A stretch of 64,000 nucleotides of DNA from Globisporangium splendens (GCA_006386115.1 VFIW01000131.1:49620-113619); one strand, 5' to 3'; shown: positions 30,967 to 40,649, counted from the first letter of the stretch. Numbers and translations: made by a program. The notes: generated by a model not told the origin, from the letters alone.

Positions 30967-32199
30967 GCCCGAGTTGCAATTTTGGGCAGCCGGTGTGGCG
31001 CTCGCTGATAGCTGTAGACTTACGCAAAGCAGCAGCCATGAAACGCACGCTTGAAGGCCGGTGTGGTGGGTTCCGCGAGCTCAACACTCTTGATACGGAA
31101 GCTGGTAGCTTCCTGGTACTTGGCACTTGCATTGCTTATTTCGAAGTGAACGGTCTAGTCTTACGAGTTGTCGAGCTGTGGGCTCAACGAGCACTCTTTA
31201 CAGAGCGTCTCCTCCTAGCCCGTCCTCACTATCTCTATCACCAGCACGTCCTCGAGGCTGGTCTGCTCGAGGACCAGTGCATGGGCAAGTCTTACCTTCC
31301 TTCAGCCCACTACACCGTCCTTCCAAGACTTGTCCATCTTGAAATGCTCTTGACACCAAAGATCTGCACACAGCACAATTTGCAGCTTCAAGGACGATGG
31401 TGCAACCTTCGGACAACATCATGATCGTCGCAATGCTGCAACCTTCGGGATACGCCTTGATCTGACAGGTTGGCATGCTGGGGTGACCTTCGGTAGACCT
31501 TCCTGTTACGTTCGCGCAACATTTGACCGAGTTTTTATTGCTTTTCGCTTCCTACGCTTTGCACAGGCCAAATCTGATGGCTGGAAGGTGTTGCGCATGA
31601 TATCTTCAGTCTAGCCACTTGTTTTCAGCCGCTCACATGCTCGTCTTTACTGCCCAATGCCTTGAAATCCGAAACCCTTTCAAACCCGTTAACACGATCC
31701 CTAGAGGGTTTGGGTAAATTCGAACCCTAATCCCGTGATCCGACGTGCACAGGTAGCTCCGAGCTCTGGGGCTTCACCAGAAATCGAGCTACCCGAGTTT
31801 GGCTTGCGCTGATCGCAGTTTACCGTCATTCTGGTCGTCGACATACGCTTTGACTGCAGCGGGAACATCTTTGACCAGGCTATCCATCGATCTCTCACGA
31901 GTCCTCAATGGCTCCAGCCTGTCCACGACGCCAGAAGCTCGCAGTGGCGCTTCGCCTGTGCTCCAGGACGATGCCCTGGACAACCACATGCTCCCGGATC
32001 TCCTCTCTCACCTCAAAGATGCATCAGTGTAGGACTTCGAGACGAGACGCGTGCACATCACTCTCAGCGCCCGTGACAAGACGTCGCACGCGGAATGAAT
32101 GCAGGTCGGCGGATCCAAGTCACTAGGAGCTTGTCTTGGTGTTCTAGTCAACTCGCGACCGAAGGACATGGTCGCCGACTTCAAAGTTTGGTCGCATGG
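30967..32199. other. Intergenic region left of the gypsy element
   Basis: About 1.2 kb with no recognisable gene. A frame at 31799-32032 (77 codons) has no known motif. The last 100 bp next to the LTR do not match the CRN sequence found on the other side of the element. Confidence 0.4.
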
Positions 32200-32807
32200 T
32201 GTAAGAGGCTATCCGAGACAGCCCCAAACACGGCACGCACGCTTGCGCTTGAGAGGAAGACTTGAGAGGAACTTGGCAAAAATGCAACTGAATTGAAATG
32301 AGCTTATGGTTCCTGACACTACATGTAAAACACCACTAGGGATCCTAGAGGTTTTATAACTAAAACCTAAACATGCACAATAAAACCTATGAATATGATA
32401 TATAAAACCTTGGGTACACTGAGGTTGAACCCAGGGGATCTTCGAGAAACTTGAACTTGAAGTCCCGTGGAAAATTCCCTGCAAAGTGATTGGCTACAGC
32501 CACTCACTTCAGGTGGCAGAGACACGTTGGTCTCATCACCAGTGCAGTTTCCCAAGTAGGAACCATCACTCACGTGTCTAGAGTACTGTTGTGCGTAATC
32601 ACGCCGAATCTCAATGATTGCGAGCGACCAACACTCAACTCAGACACAGATTGCTCTGACGTCAGACGATGACGTCATCTGTGCATGTGGGGATCACTAT
32701 TATGTGTTTCACCCAATATCTTCGCACCCACAATGCACTTCCACAAGGTGGTGTATGACACACACAAAGAGCCACCTTGCATGTAATGGCAGCCTTAGCC
32801 CATTACA
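32200..32807 (-). repeat. Gypsy 3' LTR
   Basis: A 608-bp LTR, TGTAAG...TTACA on the plus strand (TGTAATGG...CTTACA in element orientation). It contains two TGACGTCA palindromes at 32657 and 32670 and an AT-rich TATATAAAACC segment near 32400. Confidence 0.92.
32657..32677. promoter_or_regulatory. Paired TGACGTCA (CRE/ATF-type) sites in the 3' LTR
   Basis: TGACGTCA occurs at 32657-32664 and 32670-32677, 13 bp apart start to start. The same pair with the same spacing is in the 5' LTR and in the diverged solo LTR at 52.8 kb. The octamer is the classic binding site of bZIP proteins. Confidence 0.6.
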
Positions 32808-32883
32808 TCATCCCTCCCTTAAAGTTCCATCACGGACTTTACTTCTTTCGGAAGAGGTACCCGCTCTCACTTTCCAATTGACC

Positions 32884-33933
32884 ATGAAGCGATCAAGCGA
32901 CCAAGTGAAGCGCGAAGAACGGCCCGAGCCAAAGCGGCAGCGGACGACTCCCGGCTTGTACGACATCTCCGCTATTCGCAAGAAGCGTGGAGGACGTCGG
33001 TTCTACAAGGAGTTGTTCTTCCTTTGGCGCAAGATGTCCGGCAGCGACGATCCAGGCCAGTCCAGCACAGCGAAGCTCGAGTCGTGGAAGACGTTTGTCC
33101 GACTCGAGAACGAGAATCTTGTCGAGCGTTTGCTAGGGAACCTAGGAGGCACGCTCGAGAACGATCATAAAGAGCTTGGCTCTCGTCGTTCTAGTGCTCG
33201 CGAGAGCACTACAAGCTCTGTTCGTAGCTGTGAACCACGTCGGGAACATCAGACTGAAGAGTCTCTCGAGGTTCCCACGTGTCCGAGTCCGGCGGATAGC
33301 CAAGCCACCGTACTCTGTAGAAGCGTTGACGGTTCAACGACTTCTCTCCTCGACGACGAGTCGATCGATCCTCATGATCGACTATCGACTCAACGATCCA
33401 ACGACGCTCTCCCTGATGATCGATCAGAGGAGGTGGGGCTGAACGCGAAAACGATTGAGCGACTCTGGAAGTGGAAGAGTGCTCACCGCGCTCAGATCGA
33501 GGCTCTTGAAGTTCGCAACGCGGTACTCGAAGACCGGTGCGAAAGCCTCGAAGACCGGTTGAAGGAGCAGGAGTCGAAGATCGACTTGCTCTTCGATGGT
33601 CTTGCCCAGCGTTCGGCAATGGAGTCACGTTTCGAACAGAGGTTCGAGAAGATTCAAGCCGAGCTTGAACGACTCCAGAAGGCTGAGAAAGCTCGTGATG
33701 CGTATCACGAACGTCTACTGCGCTCTGTGGAAGAGGCAGGGGTTTCTCTTGAGATACTTCGGAAGGAGTATCATGGTCGCCTTCTCGCGTTGGAGACAAT
33801 AAAGGACGAGTCCTTTGATGTGCTTCAGCGCCTTTATGCCGAGAAGAAGCTCCATGACGATGAGTTACAGACTCTTCGCGAGCTGGTGGAGCGACTTCAG
33901 GATCGACTTGATCGTCTGCCAAAGGCTCTGTAG
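32884..33933 (+). CDS. Antisense coiled-coil ORF inside the gypsy element
   Basis: A 349-codon frame runs opposite to pol. ATG 32884 has A at -3. The frame stays open upstream into the LTR, but this Met starts the protein-like part. The N-terminus is basic (KREERPEPKRQR, a likely nuclear signal) followed by GRRFYKELFFLWRKMSG. The middle is low complexity. Residues about 190-345 are strongly heptad-like (EALEVRNAVLEDRCESLEDR, ELQTLRELVERLQDRL), a long coiled coil. The first 108 codons lie beyond the pol stop, and the coiled coil lies opposite the low-complexity pol linker between integrase and chromodomain. Function is unknown; it could be an accessory regulator of the element. It might still be a chance frame, which needs an expression or conservation test. 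Confidence 0.6.
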   Translation: MKRSSDQVKREERPEPKRQRTTPGLYDISAIRKKRGGRRFYKELFFLWRKMSGSDDPGQSSTAKLESWKTFVRLENENLVERLLGNLGGTLENDHKELGSRRSSARESTTSSVRSCEPRREHQTEESLEVPTCPSPADSQATVLCRSVDGSTTSLLDDESIDPHDRLSTQRSNDALPDDRSEEVGLNAKTIERLWKWKSAHRAQIEALEVRNAVLEDRCESLEDRLKEQESKIDLLFDGLAQRSAMESRFEQRFEKIQAELERLQKAEKARDAYHERLLRSVEEAGVSLEILRKEYHGRLLALETIKDESFDVLQRLYAEKKLHDDELQTLRELVERLQDRLDRLPKAL

Positions 33934-36900
33934 GGTTCGCTGACCCACTTGGAAGGTAAGGCTTTAGTCTACCTACGTAGAACGTAGGGTGTAGTCGCAT
34001 GCGTTTAGGAATGTCTAGTGTGTAGGCATCACCATTGCATTTAACTACCCTGAACGGTCCAATATATCTTGGCAGAAGTTTCGAACTCCCCAAGTTAGAC
34101 ACTGCGTGTTCAGGTAGATTAGTCGTGCTAAGTAATACAAGATCATTGATCTTATATACTTGCTTGTTCTTCCTTCCGCTCCTATCTGCTTGTTCCTTTT
34201 GCAGATCCTGAGCCTTTGCAATTGCGTCTCGAACAAACCTCACAACGGCTTGTCTCCTCACAATAAAGTCATCGACTTGCTGTTCCTCACGACTTGTCAT
34301 GTCGTCTAGAGGTTTCATCGAGTCAAAGTTGGCTTTTAACTCTGTGACAGCATTCAGATCCGACTGTGGCTCCTTAGCCATAGTCTCTCCCCCACTTAAG
34401 GTAGAAACCTCTCCCACTAGTGACGCTGGCACTCTCGGGTGGAGTCCGTAGTTCACATAGAACGGGGTATGACCTGTCGAGACATGCGTGGAGTTGTTCA
34501 ACGCAAACTCGGCAAGAGGGAGAAACTCACTCCACTCTTTGAAAGACGTCGCATAACTGCGCAACACGTCTTCAAGGACACGATTCACTCGTTCAGTTTG
34601 ACCGTCTGTCTCTGGGTGTGCTGCTGTTGACATGGATAGTTTTGTATCCAAAATGCCAAACAGAGTTCGCCAAAACCTAGACGTAAACCGAGTGTCACGG
34701 TCTGATACGATCTCCGAGGGCAGACCATGTAGACGGAACACCACGTCTACAAAGACTTTCGCAGTCATCTCTGCCGAGATCTTATCCGAGACCGGCGCAA
34801 GATGGACCATCTTGCTGAATCGGTCCACAAACACAAGGATGCCATTGCGTCCGTGTTTGTCTCTTGGAAGTCCGAATATGAAATCCATACTCACAGACTT
34901 CCAACTGTCCTGAGGGACAGGTAATGAACGAAGTGGAGCCTGAGTAGAGCCGGATGGCTTAACTCTTTGGCACACTTCGCAAGTACGCACATACTTGCGA
35001 ACCCACTTGTACATGTGAGGCCAGTAGTAATCTCGAGACAAGCTGAGAAACGTTTTCTCACGTCCGAGATGGCCACTCGAAGGACCGTCATGATACTCGT
35101 ACAAGAGTCGATGACGCAGACCTTCGTCGTTGGGGACAACGATCCTCGCTGGATCCCCTTCGTCAACCGTATAGTACAGCAGCTCATTGTGCATGCTGTA
35201 ACGGTGAACACGCGATCTTGCTCTTGGTGGGAGGTTTTGGAGTGCCTTGTCTGAGGGATTCTTGAAATACTTGATCAGTTCTTGGCATGCTTCGTCTTGC
35301 TTGTATCCCTCAGTGATCTCTTCTTGGACTGTGCTTGTCACTCCCGTAGCAATCGCGTTGACGTCTTCACAGAGTCGGCACGCTCCGTTCGTGTCGTCAC
35401 TCTTGTTCTTCGGATCATAATCCGGACGTCTTGACAGCGCATCGGCAAGAATGTTTGACTTGCCGGGCTTATAATGTACAACAAAGTTGTACTCAGCGAA
35501 GAAGGAAAACCATCTTGCCATTCTTTGCGATAGGTGAGGCGTCTTTACAGCTGTCCGCAGTGATGCGTGATCAATGTAAATAGCGAACTGCTTTTCACCA
35601 AGCAAATAGACTCGGAACTTTGCCAATGCATACTTCATGGCCAATAGTTCCTTGTCATGGACCGGATAGTTCCGTTCTGCGGGCCTGAGTTGTCGTGACT
35701 GATACGACACAACTCTTTCTTTGCCCTCATCATCGTGTTGCATCAGTGCACACCCGATGGCATAGTCGCTCGCATCGCAGACTACATGGAACGGCTTCTC
35801 ATGGTCTGCGAGAGCTAGGACAGGAGCTTCTCTTAAGCTCTTCTTTACTTCGGCAAACGCTGCCTGATGTTCCTCTGACCATTCCCACTCATTATCTTTC
35901 TTCAAAAGACTCGTGAGGGGTTGCACTAACGCTGCATAGTTGCGCGTGTATTTGTGCAAATAGTTGGCCAAACCCAGCCACTGACGTAGCTGTTTGACAT
36001 TCTGAGGAATAGGCCAATCGTCGATAGACTTGACCTTCTCAGGATCGACCCGAACGCCATTCTTGCCAACAAAGCAACCGAGTACAGGGATCTCGGGGGC
36101 GAAGAAGATGCATTTCTTCAAGTTAGCGTACAGTTTGTTCTCACGCATAACTTGAAAGACTTGACGAAGATGTTCAAGGTGAACATCGACATCTTTCTTC
36201 CCTTCCGAGGCCTTGCTGTGAACGAATATGTCGTCAAAGTAGCTCGGTGCAAACTCTCTCAATGGACGAAGTACATTCGTGACCATTCTGTTGAAAGTTG
36301 CTGGTGCGTTCTTCAGACCTTGTGGCATCACCATCCACTCCCACAGCATACCACTAGGGGTGCTAACTGCTGTAAATGGTACATCGCTCTCGCGCATTCG
36401 AATCTGATAGAACCCGTCTTTCAGATCGATCGCGCTAAAGACAGTGCTGCCAACCATTCCATCAAGGATCATATCCTTGCGTGGAACTGGGGTCTGAGCA
36501 GGTATGGTCGCATCATTCAATTTGTTGAATGCGTGAACAATGCGCCAACCGCCTGTGGCCTTCTTCACACAGAAGGTGGGACTACAGTGCGGAGACTTGC
36601 TCTCGCGCACATGGCCAGCCTTCTGTCGCTGCGCGAAGAACTCGTCGATCGCATCGACTTGTTCCTTCGGTAGCGGCCATTGCCTCGTGATACAGTACTT
36701 CGTTCCCGGAAGTACATCTATCTCGTGACGAATGCCTCTGTCCTGCGGCAATTCGTCCGGCACTTTGTCTGGAAATATGTCCGCATATTCCTTGACAAGT
36801 CCATACACGGGGTTTGCCTTTAGAGCGTCCCACGACTGCTCATCAAACCTCTCCTTCCGTGTCCTCTCATCTAACACTTCCGCAGTGTTGATGACATCGT

Positions 36901-38044
36901 CGGCAACTTCATCGACGATCGCACAAATTTGCGAAATTTCGCCTTTCGCCAGGCTACGCTTAAGCGTCTTCTTGCTCATCAACGGCAAGGAAATCAATTC
37001 TTGAGCCAGACTTGGAGGATTTTCAACTTGTACGTGACGCACTATCTGGCTGTCACCTTCTTCATTGTAGACTGCGACGTTCACATATTCGCTTGAAGTG
37101 GCTTGTTCTTGTCGCTTCACTTCATCTTCTGCCTTTCTTGTGTCTTGATCAGGGACGCTTGCAGATCTTCGTTCTTCTTCGTCGGTCTTCTTGTCTTCTT
37201 TAACCCTGCCAGAGCGGAACTCCACATCGCTCTTGGCTACAGGAGTAGTCTTTTTCTGGCGCCTGACTACTCCACCTCCAGTGGTCTTCACGGGCTTGTC
37301 ATTTGAGTGTGAGGGGCCATCGCACGCCTGACTCTCATTAGACACATCTTCAACAGATGTATATGCCCAAATCACCTCTCTTGCTGCCTGGCAGCTGAGG
37401 TCTTCGTCGACTTGCTTGTCGACGCTGATCTTCTTCTTCTTCCAGTCAATGCTCGGTTGGTACCTTCTCAACCAGGGCATTCCCAGAATCAGATCAAACT
37501 TGTCATCGAGGTCGAGTAGAATAAACTCATCTTCGCCTCGGAAATCATCACATTCGATTGCCATACGCAACACGCGCTTAGGCATCGTCACTTTCGATCC
37601 ATTCGCCAAGCGAACGATCATTTCCTTGTTCGAGATAGGCAGGTCCAAACCTTGCCTTCTCACCACTTGTGTGCGGACAAAATTGTTCGACGCACCAGTG
37701 TCTACAAGAGCCCGTAGAGGTTCTGAGTAACCATCTACCTTAACCTTGTGGACTATCAAGGCTGGCTCTTGCTCGACACGCTCACATCTGTTCGCGGAAA
37801 CTTCATGTGCATTGCGCACACCGGGGCAAGAGTTCTGCGCTTCCACGACATTCACAGAACTCTTTGTTCGCCCAGTAGGGAGCCCCGCTCCTACTGGTCG
37901 TTCCCGTTTTTTGGCTGTTGGGAACGCTCGAATCGCCGGCCTCTGCCTGGTCGATTCGATTGCGAACCGTGTGTCGCTTGCTGGCTTGGCAAGGACACCT
38001 TGCAATTTCTTGCGATGTGACCGGGCTTGCCACAACGGAAACAC
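33209..38044 (-). CDS. pol: Gypsy pol polyprotein with C-terminal chromodomain
   Basis: A 1611-codon frame read by -1 frameshift from gag. In order: aspartic protease with VDTGASNNFV (Asp115), reverse transcriptase with SPTFCVKKATGGWR and YFDDIFVHS, RNase H with VVCDASDYAIG, integrase zinc finger (HDGPSSGHLG, then TCEVCQRVK), and an integrase core with MDFIFGLP and DRDTRFTS. The GPFRVVK/YVGRLKPYL block follows. After a low-complexity linker (about residues 1375-1540) the protein ends in a chromodomain (FYRVRWLGYPPDSDTWEP), which in this class guides integration to particular chromatin. No stop or frameshift breaks it, so the element could be active. The initiator shown is only the first Met in the open frame. 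Confidence 0.93.
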   Translation of the reverse strand: MFPLWQARSHRKKLQGVLAKPASDTRFAIESTRQRPAIRAFPTAKKRERPVGAGLPTGRTKSSVNVVEAQNSCPGVRNAHEVSANRCERVEQEPALIVHKVKVDGYSEPLRALVDTGASNNFVRTQVVRRQGLDLPISNKEMIVRLANGSKVTMPKRVLRMAIECDDFRGEDEFILLDLDDKFDLILGMPWLRRYQPSIDWKKKKISVDKQVDEDLSCQAAREVIWAYTSVEDVSNESQACDGPSHSNDKPVKTTGGGVVRRQKKTTPVAKSDVEFRSGRVKEDKKTDEEERRSASVPDQDTRKAEDEVKRQEQATSSEYVNVAVYNEEGDSQIVRHVQVENPPSLAQELISLPLMSKKTLKRSLAKGEISQICAIVDEVADDVINTAEVLDERTRKERFDEQSWDALKANPVYGLVKEYADIFPDKVPDELPQDRGIRHEIDVLPGTKYCITRQWPLPKEQVDAIDEFFAQRQKAGHVRESKSPHCSPTFCVKKATGGWRIVHAFNKLNDATIPAQTPVPRKDMILDGMVGSTVFSAIDLKDGFYQIRMRESDVPFTAVSTPSGMLWEWMVMPQGLKNAPATFNRMVTNVLRPLREFAPSYFDDIFVHSKASEGKKDVDVHLEHLRQVFQVMRENKLYANLKKCIFFAPEIPVLGCFVGKNGVRVDPEKVKSIDDWPIPQNVKQLRQWLGLANYLHKYTRNYAALVQPLTSLLKKDNEWEWSEEHQAAFAEVKKSLREAPVLALADHEKPFHVVCDASDYAIGCALMQHDDEGKERVVSYQSRQLRPAERNYPVHDKELLAMKYALAKFRVYLLGEKQFAIYIDHASLRTAVKTPHLSQRMARWFSFFAEYNFVVHYKPGKSNILADALSRRPDYDPKNKSDDTNGACRLCEDVNAIATGVTSTVQEEITEGYKQDEACQELIKYFKNPSDKALQNLPPRARSRVHRYSMHNELLYYTVDEGDPARIVVPNDEGLRHRLLYEYHDGPSSGHLGREKTFLSLSRDYYWPHMYKWVRKYVRTCEVCQRVKPSGSTQAPLRSLPVPQDSWKSVSMDFIFGLPRDKHGRNGILVFVDRFSKMVHLAPVSDKISAEMTAKVFVDVVFRLHGLPSEIVSDRDTRFTSRFWRTLFGILDTKLSMSTAAHPETDGQTERVNRVLEDVLRSYATSFKEWSEFLPLAEFALNNSTHVSTGHTPFYVNYGLHPRVPASLVGEVSTLSGGETMAKEPQSDLNAVTELKANFDSMKPLDDMTSREEQQVDDFIVRRQAVVRFVRDAIAKAQDLQKEQADRSGRKNKQVYKINDLVLLSTTNLPEHAVSNLGSSKLLPRYIGPFRVVKCNGDAYTLDIPKRMRLHPTFYVGRLKPYLPSGSANPTEPLADDQVDPEVAPPAREESVTHRHGASSRHKGAEAHQRTRPLLSPTREGDHDTPSEVSQEKPLPLPQSAVDVRDTHHELSQPSGVVQARLESSRTSVRNVTPLPNAGQDHRRASRSSTPAPSTGLRGFRTGLRVPRCELQEPRSERGEHSSTSRVAQSFSRSAPPPLIDHQGERRWIVESIVDHEDRSTRRRGEKSLNRQRFYRVRWLGYPPDSDTWEPRETLQSDVPDVVHSYEQSL
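37872..37912 (-). promoter_or_regulatory. -1 ribosomal frameshift signal at the gag-pol junction
   Basis: The slippery heptamer A_AAA_AAC (37912-37906) is in the gag zero frame five codons before the gag stop. An 8-nt spacer follows. Then comes a stem-loop, 37897-37872, with arms CCAGTAGGAGC and GCTCCCTACTGG, a one-base bulge and a GGG loop. Slipping back one base leads into the pol frame (KKRERPVGAG). The gag stop TAG lies inside the first arm. Confidence 0.85.
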
Positions 38045-38934
38045 TTCCCGTCATTGCGTGGGTATCTGCTTGTAGTCGCATCGGCACACGAGATGTCCAT
38101 CGGTTCTGGACCGTCGTGTGTGACTGCGTGTTGTCGAACAGGGCGAGGGCCGAAACCGTTGAACTTGGCTTGCTTGATGCTGAATTCTTCTTGCATCGCT
38201 CGCTCGATGGCTTCATCCAGCGTCTTGGGGTACTCGCGGAACAGCTGGTTCCGAATTGGACCGTCATTGAGCCCTGCCATGAATGTCACAACTTGCGTTG
38301 AGGCATCAATCGGCTCATTCACGATACTTGACACGAGGTATCGTGCTCGTTGAGCGTACGAGTGTAGGTCGTATTTACCCTGACGAAGCTTTAAGAACTC
38401 AGCGCGAGCCCGAAATTCGCTCTGCGGAGGCTCAAAAGCCTTCTTCAGCTCTCGCTTGAAGTCGTCCAGGTCGTAGAAGCAATGTGGCTCCGCCAATCGC
38501 TTCCCATACGCCCAACTCTTGGCTCGACCCGCAAGGTTTGACATCGCAAACAACACTTGCTGCATTGGGTCCCGTAGTTGTCTTGCAGTGATCGCTGCAT
38601 CCAACTCAACGAACCATCTCGCTAGAGGTTCGTTCTCTCCGCCACGGTACGGAGATACATCGAGCTTCAGAGGTGCCACTCTCATCGTCGTGACAGGAGT
38701 TGCGGGCTGTCGATGAGAGTTCATGATCTCGTGATGCATGAAGCTCGTAGCCGCGTTCCTCTGCTCATCCGGTGACGCTGATCTCAGCAAGCTGATCACA
38801 GCCGCCTCACCGATGACCGCTCGCATACGCTCGAGGGCTGCCCACTCGTGGCTCGACAAATGAGGAAAATGCTCATTCGTCAGCTCCACGGTCTCTCCAG
38901 GCATCGAGCCCATCGGCGTCTCAATCCCTTCCAT
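37891..38934 (-). CDS. gag: Gypsy gag protein
   Basis: A 347-residue structural protein from ATG 38934. The capsid-like middle resembles retrotransposon gag (PLARWFVELDAAI, AKSWAYGKRL, FRARAEFLKLRQGKYDLHSY). The C-terminus has one CCHC zinc knuckle, CFRCGKPGHIARNC, followed by a basic Arg/Gln-rich tail that binds nucleic acid. Its last 150 nt overlap the pol frame, and the A_AAA_AAC slippery site sits five codons before the stop. The frame is intact. Confidence 0.93.
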   Translation of the reverse strand: MEGIETPMGSMPGETVELTNEHFPHLSSHEWAALERMRAVIGEAAVISLLRSASPDEQRNAATSFMHHEIMNSHRQPATPVTTMRVAPLKLDVSPYRGGENEPLARWFVELDAAITARQLRDPMQQVLFAMSNLAGRAKSWAYGKRLAEPHCFYDLDDFKRELKKAFEPPQSEFRARAEFLKLRQGKYDLHSYAQRARYLVSSIVNEPIDASTQVVTFMAGLNDGPIRNQLFREYPKTLDEAIERAMQEEFSIKQAKFNGFGPRPVRQHAVTHDGPEPMDISCADATTSRYPRNDGKCFRCGKPGHIARNCKVSLPSQQATHGSQSNRPGRGRRFERSQQPKNGNDQ

Positions 38935-39018
38935 TGTTTCTCACAATCGGACAGGGGTCTTGGAATGTCCGCGCACGCTACACAAGCGGCCTATGCAGAC
39001 TCTTGACTTGGTCGTTGG

Positions 39019-39039
39019 AAGGACTACGAAGTGCTACCA
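39019..39039 (-). other. Primer-binding site
   Basis: On the minus strand TGGTAGCACTTCGTAGTCC starts two bases after the 5' LTR end. TGGTAGCA is complementary to the usual 3' end (UGCUACCA) of initiator-Met tRNA. The match beyond eight bases cannot be judged without the species' tRNA. Confidence 0.65.
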
Positions 39040-39041
39040 GG

Positions 39042-39646
39042 TGTAAGAGGCTATCCGAGACAGCCTCAAACACGGCACGCACGCTTGCGCTTGAGAGGAA
39101 GACTTGAGAGGAACTTGGCAAAAATGCAACTGAATTGAAATGAGCTTATGGTTCCTGACACTACATGTAAAACACCACTAGGGCTCCTAGAGGTTTTATA
39201 ACAAAACCTAAACATGCACAATAAAACCTATGAATCTGATATATAAAACCTTGGGTACACTGAGGTTGAACCCAGGGATCTTCGAGAAACTTGAACTTGA
39301 AGTCCCGTGGAAAATTCCCTGCAAAGTGATTGGCTACAGCCACTCACTTTAGGTGGCAGAGACACGTCGGTCTCATCACCAGTGCAGTTTCCCAAGTAGG
39401 AACCATCACTCACGTGTCTAGAGTACTGTTGTGCGTAATCACGCCGACTCTCAATGATTGCGAGCGACCAACACTCAACTCAGACACAGATTGCTCTGAC
39501 GTCAGACGATGACGTCACCTGTGCATGTGGGATCACTTTTATGTGTTTCACCCAATATCTTCGCACCCACAATGCACTTCCACAAGGTGGTGTGTGACAC
39601 ACACAAAGAGCCACCTTGCATGTAATGGCAGCCTTAGCCCATTACA
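39042..39646 (-). repeat. Gypsy 5' LTR
   Basis: A 605-bp LTR nearly identical to 32200-32807, with TGACGTCA at 39497 and 39510. Its outer edge (39646) abuts CRN sequence directly: the following TCGTCGGCTCGCCTGGCG equals the interior of the second CRN copy from 54621. Confidence 0.92.
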
Positions 39647-40610
39647 TCGTCGGCTCGCCTGGCGTCGGGAAATCGACACTGCTGTGTGTGCTGCTACTCT
39701 ATCTGGTGTTCGAGCACAAGAAGAAGGTGCTGTTGTACCGCAAAGTGACCAAAATCGACTAGCAAGATTGTCTGTTGTACATGGGGTATGTGTTGGGGTA
39801 TCCTGCCAGACTCCGGCAATTTCTTGACTTTCCTGGAACTCCCTGCATATAAGGAAAGTGATATCTGCAAATGGGGTAGGAGAAGTACGTCTATAGGAAG
39901 AACCACTGCACATGTGGGAAGAAAAGTACGCATAAAAGTAAACAAAGTAAGAACAACTGAATTAAAGAACATCTGGGCTACGCTGTGGTAGTCCAGAGCA
40001 GCAGGAGAAGCGAGCCTCCCTGAGAATGCAGACAACGGCTCGCAGCATTAAGACATGATAAATAAACTCACTTCGCAATTTGCAGAAACAAGCGCAATTC
40101 GTTATAGTATGAAGGAGATCAAGTCAGGTATTTCACGATCCAAACAGCTACGACGTCGAATCAGTCAAGAGCATCTATCGCGAGCTGTGTGAGCGGCACG
40201 GGATCTCGAATGTGTGGCTGTTTCTGGATGGCTTTTGGTACAGCCAGCTTCCCGACGGTTGGAAACATTTCACATGTCGACAACACCTCAGCAAGTGGAT
40301 TTGAAGTCCAAGGAGGCAGAGTATACTTACTGCTGTTTGTTGCCTTGCTAGGTGAAGGACGATCTCGGGCTGCTGGGCAAACATGTGCACCAGTTTGAAG
40401 AGCGCGACATGGACGAACGCTACTGCTACTCGGGAGGATGCGCTCGGGACTTTACGGCCCGCTCGCCTGACGTAACTCTATGGCGCCATCATTTGCAGTG
40501 TATCGTCCGAGATGCTGCGTTAGTGCCACGTGCAAGAAGCGTGCCTCGACTTGCACAAAGCAGATCACGCCGGCGGCACCAACGAGCTCGTCCATGCTGG
40601 CTGCATTGCT
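39647..40610 (+). pseudogene. CRN effector C-terminal fragment (P-loop NTPase type), broken
   Basis: This starts at the LTR edge in the middle of a P-loop (GSPGVGKSTLL), continues through VLLYRKVTKID and, after a 337-bp insertion, reaches NVWLFLDGFWYSQLPDGW and FEERDMDERYCYSGG. These blocks resemble the NTPase-bearing C-terminal region of some Crinkler proteins. A TAG after TKID, a frameshift at the insertion and a TAG after LLPC break it. The 5' half is absent. About 800 bp are nearly identical to 54621-55432, including the same stops, so a damaged gene was duplicated. Beyond about 40455 the two copies diverge. Crinklers are host-targeted effectors of oomycetes; no product is expected here. 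Confidence 0.75.
39790..40126. mobile_element. 337-bp solo-LTR-like insertion in CRN copy 1
   Basis: The stretch GTGTTGGGG...AAGTCA interrupts the CRN homology and is flanked by GGTAT at 39785-39789 and 40127-40131. The 5-bp duplication and the TGTTGG...CA ends suggest a solo LTR of a Copia-like or similar element. Its internal sequence is stop-rich. Confidence 0.6.
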
Positions 40611-40649
40611 AACGTGCAGTGAGCAAAGATGGGTGCGGTGCATTCCCAC

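Larger units (their letters stand above)
32200..39646 (-). mobile_element. Complete Ty3/gypsy chromodomain retrotransposon (7.4 kb)
   Basis: Two direct long terminal repeats (32200-32807 and 39042-39646) flank an internal region with intact gag and pol on the minus strand. The primer-binding site begins two bases inside the 5' LTR (TGGTAGCACTTC on the minus strand; the first eight bases fit an initiator-Met tRNA 3' end). The polypurine tract AAGGGAGGGATGA abuts the 3' LTR. The LTRs differ at about a dozen positions by eye. No matching 5-bp duplication flanks the element: CATGG is on the left and TCGTC on the right. The right flank is CRN sequence but the left flank is not. Confidence 0.93.

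Noticed and set aside
32614..32883. N-terminal extension of the antisense gypsy frame
   Set aside because: These 90 codons lie mostly inside the LTR and look like translated LTR sequence; the Met at 32884 is a better start.
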